Position numbers and translations under genes: made by a program. DNA of 64,000 bases from Budorcas taxicolor (taxonomy: Eukaryota > Chordata > Mammalia > Artiodactyla > Bovidae): assembly GCF_023091745.1 (NCBI RefSeq), contig NC_068935.1:3859001-3923000 (forward strand). Reading direction: 5' to 3'. The notes below the pieces were generated by a model. It was not told where the DNA came from, did no database searches, and was given only the letters and a program-made list of their open reading frames with translations. Positions 33,656-44,243 of this stretch are shown here, piece by piece; position 1 is the first letter of the stretch; the number at the start of each line of letters is the position of its first letter.

Positions 33656-34464
33656 ATGGACTCGATAAAGGACAGAAATGGTATGGATCTGACAGAAGGA
33701 GAAGATATTAAGAAGAGCTGGCAAGAATACACAGAAGAACTATACAGAAAAGATCTGTACAGCCAAGATAAACATGATGGTGTAATCACTCATCTAGAGA
33801 CAGACATCCTGGAATGTGAGGTCAAGTGGGCCTTAGAAAGTATCACTACGAACAAAGCTAGTGGAGGTGATGGAATTCCAGTTGAGCTGTTTCAAATCCT
33901 GAAAGATGATGCTGTGAAAGAGCTGCACTCAATATGCCAGCCAATTTGGAAAACTCAGCAGTGGCCACAGGACTGGAAAAGGTCAGTTTTCATTCCAAGC
34001 TGAAAGAAAGGAAGTGCCAAAAAATGCTCAAATTACTGCACAATTGCACTCATTTCACATGCTAGTGAAGTAATGCTCAAAATTCTCCAAGCCAGGCTTC
34101 AGCAATACATGAACTGTGAACTCCCTGATGTTCAAGCTGGTTTTAGAAAAGGCAGAGGAACCAGAGATCAAATTGCCAACATCTGCTGGATCATCAAAAA
34201 ACAAGAGAGTTCCAGAAAAACATTTATTTCTGCTTTATTGACTATGCCAAAGCCTTTGACTGTGTGGATCACAATAAACTGTGGAAAATTTTGAAAGAGA
34301 TGGGAATACCATGCCACCTGACCTGCCTCTTGAGAAACCTATATACAGGTCAGGAAGCACCAGTTAGAACTGGACATGGAACAACAGACTGGTTCCAAAT
34401 AGGAAAAGGAGTACGTCAAGGCTGTATATTGTCATCCAGCTTATTTACCTTATATGCAGAGTGA
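33656..34464 (+). pseudogene. BovB RT fingers and palm, first half
   Basis: Frames 33656-34003 (EDIKKSWQEYTEELYRKDLY, ASGGDGIPVELFQILKDDAV), 34073-34294 (MLKILQARLQQYMNCELPDV, QAGFRKGRGTRDQIANICW) and 34264-34464 (CHLTCLLRNLYTGQEAPVRT, GHGTTDWFQIGKGVRQGCIL). Frame changes near 34005 and 34200-34290. The chain is cut by the Bov-tA at 34462, right before the catalytic box. Confidence 0.85.
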
Positions 34465-34652
34465 AAGTGAAAGTGAAGTCGCTCAGTTGTGTCTGACTTT
34501 TTGTGAACCCATGGATGGTAAACTACCAGGCTCCGTGGTCCATGGGATTTTCCAGGCAAGAATACTGGAGTGGACTGCCATTTCCTTCTCCAGGGGATCT
34601 TCCCAACCCAGGGATCGAAACCAGGTTTCCTGCATTGTAGACAGACGCTTTA
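34462..34652 (-). mobile_element. Bov-tA SINE inside BovB, head truncated
   Basis: Starts with GTGAAAGTGAAAGTGAAG-type tail, Bov-A body, and part of the reversed head up to ACAGACGCTTTA; the last ~25 bases of the head are absent. BovB continues directly on both sides (TTATATGCAGAGT | AGTACATCATG), so a very short duplication (AGT) is all that is visible. Confidence 0.9.
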
Positions 34653-34753
34653 AGTACATCATGAAAAATGCTGGGCTGGATGAAGCATAAGCTGGAATCC
34701 AGATTTCTGGGAGAAATATCAATAACTTCAGATATGCAGATGACACCACCCTT

Positions 34754-35371
34754 ATGGCAGAAAGTGAAGAGGAACTGAAAAGCCTCTTGATGAAAGTGAA
34801 AGAGGAGAGTGAAAAAGTGGGCTTAAAGCTCAACATTCAGAAAACTAAGATCATGGCATCTGGTCCCATCACTTCACGGGAAATAGATGGGGAAACAGTA
34901 GAAACAGTGTCAGACTTTATTTTGGGGGGCTCCAATATCACTGCAGATGGAGATTGTAGCCATGTTATTAAAAGACGCTTACCCCTTGGAAGGAAAGTTA
35001 TGACCAACCTAGATAGTATATTCAAAAGCAGTGACATTACTTTGCCAACAAAGGTCCAGCTAGGCAAGGCTACGGCTTTTTCAGTAGTCATGTATGGATG
35101 TGAGAGTTGGACTGTGAAGAAAGCTGAGTGCCAAAGAATTGACGGTTTTGAACTGTGTTGTTTGAGAATATTCTTGAGATTCCCTTGGACTGCAAGTAGA
35201 TCCAACCAGTCCATTCTAAAAGATATCAGTCCTGGGTGTTCTTTGGAAGGACTGATGTTAAAGCTGAAACTCCAATTCTTTGCCCACCTCATGCAAAGTG
35301 TTGACTTATTGAAAAAGACTCTGATGCTGAGAGGGACTGAGGACAGAGGAGAAGGGGACGACAGAGGATGA
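34754..35371 (+). pseudogene. BovB RT thumb and C-terminus
   Basis: A 205-codon frame beginning just after YADD (34733-34744, intact): MAESEEELKSLLMKVKEESE, KLNIQKTKIMASGPITSREI, NLDSIFKSSDITLPTKVQLG, SVVMYGCESWTVKKAECQRI and SLEGLMLKLKLQFFAHLMQS. It runs nearly to the end of the BovB protein. One of the most complete C-terminal pieces in the window, but separated from the polymerase core by the SINE and upstream lesions. Confidence 0.88.
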
Positions 35372-35517
35372 GATGGCTGGATGGCATCATCAACTCGATG
35401 GAAGTGAGTTTGAGTGAACTCTGAGAGTTGGTGATGGACAGGGAGGCCTGGCATGCTGCGATTCATGGAGTCGCAAAGAGTCGGACATGACTGAGTGACT
35501 GAACTGATCTGAACTGA

Positions 35518-36561
35518 CTGAAAGAAACAAAAGACCTATATATAAAAACTATAAAACACAAAAGAAATCAAAGAGGACACTAATAGATGGAGACATATAC
35601 CATGATCAGGGATTGGAAGAATTAATATAGTGAAAGTGAGTATACTACCCAAAGCAATCTATTGATTCAGTGCAATCCCTATCAAGGACCAACGGTATTG
35701 TTCACAGAGATAGGACAAATGATTTCAAGATTTGTATGGAAATACAAAAAAACCTTGAATAGCCAAAGCAATCTTGAGAAAGAAGAATGGAAATGGAGGA
35801 ATCAACCTGCCTGACTTCAGGCTCTACTACAAAGCCACAGTCATCAAGACAGTATGGTACTGGCACAAAGACAGAAATATAGATCAATGGAACAAAATAG
35901 AAAGCCCAGAGATAAATCCACGCCATTATGGACACCTTATCTTCGATAAAGGAGGCAAGAATATACAATGGAAAATAGACAATCTCTTTAACAAGTTGTG
36001 CTGGGAAAACTGGTCAATCACTTGTGAAAAATGAAACTAGAACACTTTCTAACACCATACACGAAAATAAACTCCAAATGGATTAAAGATCTAAATGTAA
36101 GACCAGAAACAATAAAACTCCTAGAGGAGAACATAGGCAAAACACTCTCTGACTTAAATCACAGCAGGATCCTCTATGACCCACGTCACCGAGTAATGGA
36201 AATAAAAGCAAAAATAAACAAATGGGACCTAATTAAAATGAAAAGCTTTTGCACAACAAAGGAAACTATAAGCAAGGTGAAAAGACAGCCTTCAGAATGG
36301 GAGAAAGTAATAGCAAATGAAGCAACTGACAAACAACTAATCTCAAAAATACACAAGCATCTCCTGCACCTCCATTTCAGAAAAATAAATGACCCAATCA
36401 AAAAATGGGCCAAAGAACTAAACAGACAGTTTTCCAAAGAAGACATACAGATGGCTAACAAACACATGAAAAGATGCTCAACACCACTCATTCTCAGAGA
36501 AATGCAAATCAACACCACAGTGAGGTACCATATCACACCTGTCAGAATGGCTGCTATCTAA
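35518..36561 (+). pseudogene. L1 ORF2 C-terminal relic
   Basis: Frames 35774-36034 (MRKKNGNGGINLPDFRLYYK, RNIDQWNKIESPEI) and 36031-36561 (MKLEHFLTPYTKINSKWIKD, KRQPSEWEKVIANEATDKQL). They form the segment after the RT in L1 ORF2. A one-base shift separates them near 36030. The 176-codon second frame is the longest intact piece of this domain here and parallels 21088-21618. Confidence 0.85.
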
Positions 36562-37458
36562 AAGTCTACAAGTAATTAATGCTGGAGAGAGTATGGAGAA
36601 GGAACACTCTTACACTGTTGGTGGGAATGCAAACTAGTACAGCCACTATGGAGAACAGTGTGGAGATTCCTTAAAACACTGGAAATACAACTGCCTTATG
36701 ACCCAGCAATCCCACTGCTGGGCATACACGTCGAGGAAACCAGAACTGAAAGAGACACGTGTACCCCAATGTTCACCACAGCACTGTTTATAATAGCCAG
36801 GACATGGAAGCAACCTAGATGTCCGTCAGCAGACAAATGGATAAGAAAGCAGTGGTACATATACAGAATGGGATATTACTCAGCCATTGAAAATAATACA
36901 TTTGAATCAGTTCTAATGAGGTGGATGAAGCTGGTTCCTATTATATAGAGTGAAATAAGCCAGAAAGAAATATACCAATACAGTATAATAACACATATGT
37001 ATGGAATTTAGAAAGATGGTAATGATAACCCTGTGTGCGAGACAGCAAAAGAGACACAGATGTATAGAACAGTATTTTGGACTCTGTGAGAGAGGTTGAG
37101 GGTGGGATGATTTGGGAGAATGGCATTGAAACATGTATAATTATCCTATGTGAAACAAATCGCCAGTCCAGGTTCGACGCATGATACAGGATGCTCGGGG
37201 CTGGTGCACTGGGTTGACCCAGAGGGATGGGAGAGGGAGGGAGGTGGGAGGGGCGTTCAGGATGGGGAACACATGTCCACCCATGGCAGATTCATTTCAA
37301 TGTTTGGCAAAACCAATAAAATATTGTAAAGTAATTAGCCTCCAACTAAAATAAATAAATCTATGTTAAAAAATAAAAATAAAAATTACAGTATCTGCAA
37401 ATCATGATAAAGCAAAACACAGTAAAACAAGTTATGCTTGCATATTAGTAATAGTGTT

Positions 37459-37643
37459 TGGGACTTCCCTGGTGGTTTGGAATCTGCCTTGCAATGCAGG
37501 GGACATGGGTTCAATCCCTGGTTGGGGAACTATTAATAAGATCCCACATGTCAAAGGGCAAATACTCCCATGTGCCACAAGGAAAGATCCCATGTCCCAG
37601 AATTAAGTTCCAACACAGAAAATAAACAAACATTAAAAAACGG
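37459..37643 (+). mobile_element. CHR-type tRNA-Glu SINE
   Basis: Begins GGGACTTCCCTGGTGGTTTG, has a B-box-like GGGTTCAATCCCTGG and the CHR-specific 'AAGATCCCACATG' body without Bov-A, ending in an A-rich tail. Target duplication TAGTGTT at 37452-37458 and 37644-37650. Confidence 0.88.
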
Positions 37644-37697
37644 TAGTGTTCATGACAGCAATGATGCAATATCAATTGTATTAGTATTGATAATATT

Positions 37698-37769
37698 CAG
37701 TTCAGTACAGTTCAGACGCTCAGTCATAGCTGACTCTTTGTGACCACATGGACTGCAGCATGTGATGTT
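37698..37769 (-). mobile_element. 72-bp BovB 3' stub
   Basis: Reverse BovB terminus (CAGTTCAGTACAGTTCAGA, CTCAGTCATAGCTGACTC, GGACTGCAGCA) flanked by TAATATT at 37691-37697 and 37770-37776. Confidence 0.88.
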
Positions 37770-37776
37770 TAATATT

Positions 37777-38619
37777 AGTATTAAGCCTTGATAATTTTTC
37801 AATAGATGCATCATAATAATTGTAGATTGAGTGATAACTGTATGCCAGTAGGTCAGTCAGAAGTAAAATAAAACTAAGTCATATGTGTGACTATGGAAAA
37901 GGAAAAATGCGACTTTCAGTTTGCCAGAAAAATAGGACAAGTGTGAGAAAAGTTTTAACACTACTTAACATGAATAAGTTCAAGGAGAGCTAAATAAAAA
38001 ATGCATCCAACTAGCCATTCTGGACCTAATAAGATACCCAACTGATGAGATTTCAGAACAATTCACTGAAGGTTAGATGTCAAAGGAGAAATCAGACACT
38101 CAACCCTGACTAAGAAAAAAGTACACTTTTAACTCAGAACATCTCAGTGTATGAAGGGTACCTGAGTACTAATCCTATATTGCATAAAATCTATCCAAGG
38201 AAATAGAATTCCTGGGAAGCAAACCACGAACATACAAGGCTGGAATTCACTTTCTTGCCCTTCCTGTCTTTTGAGTGTGCCATTCTAATATAATACAAAC
38301 AGGATGCATGAAGGAATAATTTTGCAAATGTTCAAGGAATTTTGTGTGGGGATTTCTATATGCAACCAGAGGCTGAAATAGTTGCCTGATAAATCTACTT
38401 AAACTGGCAGGTCTAAAACAATCTGGTTGTCTCCAAGTATTGGGGTAAACCCAAGGACTGTCATAGGATTAGCCTGAGTTGGAACTGGAGTATTTCTGAA
38501 ATTGCAAGAAAGCCTAAGGCAGCTTAGCCAGAGGGAGAATTCTAATTCTTATCCAAAACCAGGAAACAAAAAGAACAAAAACTAAAAACAAAAATAATAT
38601 GAGGTTATAATAAAGGAAG
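37777..38619. other. Single-copy stretch
   Basis: About 840 bases with no recognised repeat or coding motif. Confidence 0.4.
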
Positions 38620-39090
38620 TAAGATGTTTATGAAGTCCAAAAGGTTAGGTGTTACTTGTATGGTCAGGCCACTCACGATGGTTGTTCTCTTGCTCTCTGT
38701 ACATCTCCTGTCCAAACAGTGCCTGCTTTACCTATACTCTACTCACATGGCTGACCTTCCTATGTTCTTGTCCCAGGCCCCAGCTAGTGATTGCTTTTAT
38801 CAAAGAGGTGATGAGGGAAGTGCCCCTCTACTGGTTTCCTTGGTAACTAATAAGCACACCTGACGTCAATTCCCCTATAAATGGTAGTCTCCCTTTCTTG
38901 CCAGGAGTGAAGACTGCCACCATGTCCTGCCTGCCATTCACTAAACAGGGCGGGGTGTCTCTCCAGGACCTTGCTTCAGACATGTAAGCTCCCCCATCCA
39001 TTAAAACACTAATGTCTCTTACTGACTTTGGGCTCTTTTGTAGGTCTTGAAGCTGGGCAAACACAAGCCTTGTAGGCCCGTGGAGTGAAG
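38620..39090 (+). mobile_element. Probable ERV LTR
   Basis: LTR-like promoter layout: 'TTGGTAACTAATAAGCAC', a CRE-like TGACGTCA at 38861-38868, a TATA box at 38876-38882 and a CT-rich downstream region, then 'CCATTAAAACACTAATG' and 'GGTCTTGAAGCTGGGC'. Ends are not defined and no target duplication was found. Assigned by architecture and resemblance to bovine LTRs. Confidence 0.5.
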
Positions 39091-39134
39091 CTCAACACTA
39101 CTATTCATTGTTGAAGGAGAATAAAAATGATATC

Positions 39135-39229
39135 CAAGTGACTTCCCTACAAGTCCAGTGGTTAGGACTCTGTGCTTCCACGTCAGGGGGCATGGGTTCA
39201 ATCCCTGTACTGGGAACTAAGATCCCTCA
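39135..39229 (+). mobile_element. Short CHR-type tRNA-Glu SINE
   Basis: 'GACTTCCCTACAAGTCCAG', 'GGGTTCAATCCCTGTACTGG', 'GGAACTAAGATCCCTC'. Flanked by AAAAATGATATC (39123-39134) and AAAAATGACATC (39230-39241), a 12-bp duplication with one mismatch. Confidence 0.88.
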
Positions 39230-39241
39230 AAAAATGACATC

Positions 39242-39486
39242 TGAAACTGATAGCAGTGCAATCCAGGCTCTGGACTGAAGTTGGGAATGCTGAAATGATA
39301 TTAATGTCCCATTTTTCTTCTCTGTCAGTTCATATCCCAGGGGGCAATTTTTGCAGTTAATGGAGCCAAAAAGGATCAAATATAAGCAAGTTTGAGATTT
39401 TACATCATGATATACATTAGATGTTTCATTTGGCATGTTTTTCCCTTCCATCTACTGGAAATCCCAGACCACTCATCTAATGGCAA
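39242..39486. other. Single-copy stretch
   Basis: About 245 bases, nothing recognised. Confidence 0.3.
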
Positions 39487-39627
39487 TAATGCAATGACTG
39501 TTTATTGTGTTTCTCTCATGTGTCAGATGCTTTACAAATTGTATCTTGTTTTTGAATCCTCATAATTTTTAGCCCCGTTTTACAGATGATGAAATCCAAG
39601 AGTTAATCGGAGAATTGAAGTAACTTT
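39487..39627 (-). mobile_element. MIR SINE relic
   Basis: 'TGTGTCAGATGCTTTACAAATTG', 'AATCCTCATAATTTTTAGCCCCG', 'TTTTACAGATGATGAAATCC' follow the reverse MIR core in order (matched piecewise). Confidence 0.75.
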
Positions 39628-39637
39628 TGTTCTTGTT

Positions 39638-39820
39638 TGTTGTTCAGTTGCTCAGTCATGTCCGACTCTATGCAACCCCATGGACTGCAGCTTCCCTGCC
39701 CATCACCAACTCCCAGAGCTTGCTCAAACTCATGTCCACTGAGCTGCCATCCAACCATCCCATCCTCTGTCATCCCCTTCTCCTCCTGCCTTCAATATTT
39801 CCCAGCTTCAGGGTCTTACA
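39638..39820 (-). mobile_element. BovB 3' end, about 180 bp
   Basis: Starts TTGTTCAGTTGCTCAGTC and continues through the terminal noncoding and C-terminal-coding part (CCTCTGTCATCCCCTTCTCC), ending near CAGGGTCTTA. Moderately diverged. Confidence 0.9.
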
Positions 39821-39856
39821 TAAGATCAATTACCTGGGCTAAGTTGTGTCAGGTTT

Positions 39857-39910
39857 TTTGTTTGTTTGTTTGTTTTTTGAGGGTTTTTTTGATTTGTTTG
39901 TTTGTTTGAT
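39857..39910. repeat. (TTTG)n-rich tract
   Basis: Two blocks of TTTG units separated by a T-rich spacer. Confidence 0.85.
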
Positions 39911-40752
39911 TTTGGTCTTCTCTCGCCTCAGAGTTCTGGGCTCTTTCCTTTACAATCTTGCTAAGGAAATATTTAGGATCTGCACTTTAACATGATACCC
40001 AGGTGCTTCCTTGCACATTAAATTGGAGAAGCACTGTATTAGGCTATACAACATGCTGTTCTCCTTCTGTTTCTGTCTGTTTCAGTCAAACACACAAACA
40101 TACTCACACACAGAATAGGGGTTATGGGAGAGGAAGCAGTGTAAGTATCTATCTACTAAAAAAGTAGCAATACACCTTTCTTTTCCAATAACCTATGTAA
40201 ATATTGGATGCATTTGTAAACTGGGTCTTTTAAACTACATAGATATATATTCTGTCACCTATTGAGATTCTGAAGTGTTTACTGAATAACACAGTAGGGA
40301 AATGTTTGGGGGAAAATGGAATATAATACATTAGGCTTATAGGAGAGCATAAAAAGAGAAAGAATAGAGGCATAAATCATATTTTAAAAAGCAAGAGTCT
40401 GGACTTGCTGTGCTTCACACTTTGGTAATAAGTACATTAGCATTTACAAATGATTCTTGAATAGCTGTGGCATTAGAAAACCCACCAGCTGTAATAATTA
40501 TAATCCAAGCTTTTCAATAAGCTATTTTCCCTGAAACTGCAGAAACGAGGGCGCCATGGGAATTTCTGATATTTACATACGTTTACCATTACTTTTGGTT
40601 GGCAGTAAACTTTATTTCCAGGTGCTAGGCCACTGCAATCCAAAGGGATGTTAGTGAGAAAGAAAACCAAATGAGAAAAAGCTGCATTTGGTCTCATTTT
40701 CCCTCCTTAATACATTTTCTCTACTATAGATCCTTTAATTTCCTTTACCTAA
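39911..40752. other. Single-copy stretch
   Basis: About 840 bases, AT-rich, no recognised repeat or gene. Confidence 0.4.
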
Positions 40753-40762
40753 ACATCTTATG

Positions 40763-40986
40763 GGTTTCTCAGGTGGTGCTAGTGGTAAAGAACACTTCTG
40801 TCATTGAAGGAGACATAAAAGACATCGGTTCCATCCCTGGGTTGGGAAAAATCCCCTGGAGGGGGGAATGGCAACCCACTCCAGCATTCTTGCCTGGAGA
40901 ATCCCATGGACAGAGGAGCTGGCAGGCTACAGTCCATAAGGTCACAAAGAGTCGGACATGAGTGAAGCGACCTAGAACACATGCAT
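40763..40986 (+). mobile_element. Bov-tA SINE
   Basis: Complete head and body with a perfect 10-bp target duplication ACATCTTATG at 40753-40762 and 40987-40996. Confidence 0.95.
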
Positions 40987-41136
40987 ACATCTTATGTATA
41001 GGTAACATTTAAATTAAGTAGACTAACTCAATTTGAAAATTCTATTTTCAGTAGAGTTTATCTGAAAGCCATACCTGATACAGGAATTAAACATTTTAGC
41101 AAAGATGATTCTCTTTCCTAAGGCTAATGAGACTAA

Positions 41137-41335
41137 TGCCTCAATGCTTCTCCAAAATTTTTGTGCACAGGCATCACCTGGGAATCTCATAAAATTGAAG
41201 ATTCTGATTCAGTTAGACTTGGGTGCATTTCTACTGATAACATTCCAAGTGATGTCATTGCTCCTGGCTCAAGATCTCACTATACCAGAGAAGGCACTAC
41301 ATATAATTTAGCAGTTTTGGAACATGTACCTTTTT
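41137..41335. mobile_element. MER5/Charlie-type DNA transposon relic
   Basis: 'GGCATCACCTGGGAATCTC', 'GAAGATTCTGATTCAGTTAG' and 'CATTCCAAGTGATGTC' follow the order of a non-autonomous hAT element (MER5 group). Diverged. Confidence 0.6.
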
Positions 41336-42035
41336 TTAATTAAGCAAAACTAGGTTATCTTATAAAATTATACTGTAAAAGTGACAGAGTACAAGATGGC
41401 AGAGGAGTAGGTGGACGTGGAGTACAACTCTCTCCACGGATACATCAGGAATACACCTTCAGACACAAAAGCACTTGCAGAACACCAGCTGAGAGTGGAC
41501 AGGAGTACCTGACCAGAGGAAAAGAATATACAGAACCATCCAAAACTCAGTAGGATGAAGGAATGAGGGGGGAAAACAGGAGTATTAGTAGGGTAGGACT
41601 GGACCTGCCCTGAGGTGGTGGGGGAACTAAATAGGGGACTGATCCCCACATCAGGGCAATTGTCTGAGGCAGAGGAGAAACATTTAAGGCTGAGAGTGAA
41701 ACAGCTGATCTGTGGCAGCCTAAATGGAATGAGAATCAGACAGTCCTTGCTGCAGCCATACATACCCCAGACAGGGATTCAAGTTTCCTGGAAGGTGCAG
41801 CAGCTGGGAGCTGAAGTTTAGGGATTTTTGAGCAATCCCAAAGCTAGGGCTGTTGTTGACTTCATGGAGACCAATCGAGGGGAAGTGAGGGAGGAGACTG
41901 TGGTGGGAAATGCCTGTGGGAGAAAGTCAGACAGCCCTGGAAGCAAGGCAATAGTGCTGAGTCATGAGTATAGGGTGGAGCCATCACCGTAGCCTCTCTC
42001 TCCCCACATTGGCAGCTGAACAAGAGAGAGGCTGG

Positions 42036-42235
42036 CCCATCAAATGCCTGACACACTGAACTACAGAGCAGGACCCCACCAAGGGTGCTCCTTTAAGTGA
42101 CTGGTGCCTCGAACTACAGAGTAAGACCCCAGCTGGGGGGGGGGGGGGGGCCTCTATGTGCCTGACACACCAAACAACAGAGAAGACCCCAGACAAGGGA
42201 GCCCTCTAAGTGCCTGAACAGGCAGAGTTACAGAG
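42036..42235 (+). repeat. Degenerate ~60-bp tandem units in L1 5' UTR
   Basis: Repeated blocks of the form TGCCTGACACAC(T/C)(G/A)AAC(T)ACAGAG followed by GACCCCA-type G/C-rich sequence, at about 42045, 42105, 42161 and 42211. The G16 run lies in one unit. Confidence 0.65.
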
Positions 42236-42447
42236 AAAGACTGGCCAAAGAGGCTTTCTGATCGCCCCCTACAAGAGACTCAAAAAAAAAGACTCTGATA
42301 GTGCCATAACTCCTATGGTGGAGGCAGTCTGTGTCCCTGCACACTTGGTGCTGCAAGGGTCCTCGCAAGGCAAGCAGCTGCACCACCTTCATGCTCAATT
42401 CTCACTGGGGCAGAGCTGCCACAGGCAAAAAAGTCTTGCATCTGTGC

Positions 42448-42587
42448 GTGCAGGGTCACTTCGGTAGTATCTGACTCTTGACCCTGTAGACTGTGGCCTG
42501 CCAGGCTTCTCTGTCAGGGTGATGGGGGGGGGCAGGGTTCTCCAGGCAAGAATACTGGAGTATATTGGCCATACCCTTCTAGAGCAC
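42448..42587 (-). mobile_element. Bov-A SINE fragment in L1 5' UTR
   Basis: 'GTGCGTGCAGGGTCACTTCGG', 'ACTGTGGCCTGCCAGGC', 'CAGGCAAGAATACTGGAG' (in pieces) match a reverse Bov-A monomer. Diverged, no tRNA head. Confidence 0.75.
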
Positions 42588-43261
42588 TATACTTCCTGTT
42601 GCCTTAGCCGCCAACTCCCCTGAGTACCTGGTGCTGCCAAAACCCCTGTGACCTAAGCAGCTGCACTAACTCCACACCTGACACTCACAGGGGCAAACCC
42701 AAGTCCTCCAGGGCAGCCTCAGGAGCAAACCCCAGTGGACAACCCACATGCAGAGGTGGAAATAAAACCACAATTGAAACCCAGGGGCAGTGTGGCTAAA
42801 GATGAAGACCCAAAACCTTCTCACCAGCTATACAAGCTACAGATTAAATCTACACAATCAACTAGGCAGATTGTGTGTCTATGGAATATATAAAGGTCAT
42901 TGAGAGCTCCCACAAAAGAAAACACACTAGTTCTGATAGCTGTGGACATTGGAGGCAAGAACACATAGGAGTAGGACCAGATTGGAATTTGAGTCGCCCC
43001 CACAGCAGGTCCAGAGATCAGCACAGTGTTGAAGGGAATCCCAGAGGGGTGAGGTGGACGGTGACTCCCAGTGAGGGAAAGGACTCTGACAGCAGTGACT
43101 CAAGAAAAACATTATTATTCTTATGTTTTGACTTGCTCTGTAGAGTCTTTTGGATTTTTCTTTTATTTTTTTTCATTTTCCCCCCTCTGCTGTAGTTGTT
43201 GATTTTATTGACACTATGAAATCTAATTAAGCTTTTGAGCTTTTACTTTTTTTTATTTTTC

Positions 43262-44243
43262 TCAATCACAGTTTTTATTGTTGTTATAAATGTCTGCCTC
43301 TACGTTGGGCTTTTGAAGTTCTGTGGAGTATTCCTTTTTTTTTTTTTTCTCTTGTTTTAATTTTTTAAACCTATTATTATTTTTTCTACATTTATTCCTT
43401 TGTTTGCCTTTCTTACTCTTCTTTTCCCCCTTGCAGTTAACCTTTAATGTATATAAATCTTCATCTACCTCCATATAACTTTGCATATCTATTCTTTTGT
43501 TCTTTTATTTCTTTCCTTTCCTCTCAACATTTTATTAGCTTTATTTTCATTGCAGTATTGCCCAATTGACACCTTGCTTTAGTTTTGTTTTCCAGTTTGT
43601 GTTTTAGTTAGTTTTGTTCTGGTAGATATAATTTTTGGTTTTCTTTGTTAGCTGGGTCAGTCTACTCTATTTTTGTTGGAATGTCTTGATTTTGCTTATG
43701 GGTGTATATGTATGTGTGTATATTCAGTCACACTCTTTATTGTTGCCATAAACATCTGCCTCCACGTTGGGCTTTTGCAGCTCTGTGGAGTTTTCCTTTT
43801 TTCTTTCTTCTTCTGTTTGCTTGTTTTCCTTTTCTCTTTTTTAAATTTTAATTTTTTTAAACCTATTATATTTTTTTCTACATTTATTCCTTTGTTTGCC
43901 TTTCCTACTGTTCTTTCCCCCTTGCAGTTAGTCTTTAATGTATATAAATCTTCTTCATCTACCTCTGTAAAATCTACCTCCATATAACTTTGCATATCTA
44001 TTCTTTCTTTCTTTTCTTTCTATCCTTTTCTCTCAACATATTTGTTAGTTTTGTTTTCATTACTTTATTACCCACTTGGAACCTTGCTTTAGTTTTGTTT
44101 TCCAGTTTGCGCTTTAGTTAGTTTTGTTCTTAACTGGTAAAATACAATGTTTGATTTCATTTGTTCACCAGTCAATCTACTATACTTTATTTTTGTCAAA
44201 CTGTTTTGACTTTGCTCATGGGTGTATATTTATATGTGTATAT
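43262..44243. repeat. 462-bp imperfect tandem duplication, T-rich
   Basis: Unit 1 at 43262-43723 and unit 2 at 43724-44243 (about 60 bases longer by insertions). Each begins TCARTCACASTYTTTAT and has 'TCTGCCTC', 'GTTGGGCTTTTG', 'CTACATTTATTCCTTTG', 'AATGTATATAAATC' and ends 'GGGTGTATAT'. Antisense open frames 43262-43486 and 43696-43995 are mirror products of the duplication and share MQSYMEVD starts; they look incidental. Confidence 0.88.

Larger units (their letters stand above)
32763..35517 (+). mobile_element. BovB inside L1, carrying two SINEs
   Basis: Forward BovB from the end of the endonuclease to the 3' terminus (GACTGAGTGACTGAACTGA). Flanks AGCAACACAAGAG (about 32750-32762) and AAGAAACAAAAGAC (from about 35522) look like a diverged target duplication. 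Bov-A2 (33320-33604) and Bov-tA (34462-34652) are nested in it; removing both leaves about 2.28 kb of BovB. Confidence 0.95.
31989..37387 (+). mobile_element. L1 LINE inside Tigger, split by BovB
   Basis: Forward L1 in two blocks, 31989-32762 and 35518-37387, continuous in L1 order across the BovB insertion. It is 5'-truncated in the RT and complete to the 3' tail (AAAATAAAAATAAAAATT). Total L1 length is about 2.6 kb without the insert. Confidence 0.94.
31643..37440. mobile_element. Tigger-type (pogo) DNA transposon MITE, split by L1
   Basis: Left part 31643-31988 matches the end regions of Tigger1 joined across an internal deletion: 'ATGCTGTAGTCTATTAAGTG', 'ATGTCTAAAAAATGTTC', 'GCAAAATGTGACACAT', 'GGAAAAATGGCACTGATAG'. 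The right terminal repeat continues after the L1 at 37388-37440 ('CAGTATCTGCAAATC', 'AAAACAAGTTATGCTTG'). The left terminal repeat is missing. The same family with transposase codons is at 62178. Confidence 0.85.

Noticed and set aside
42036..42235. Regularly spaced repeats that could suggest a CRISPR-like array
   Set aside because: Units are degenerate, without unique spacers, inside an L1 5' UTR of a mammal.
43262..43995. Two lysine-rich antisense frames sharing MQSYMEVD as a gene family
   Set aside because: They mirror a T-rich tandem duplication in the L1 5' UTR. The lysines come from poly-T read in reverse.
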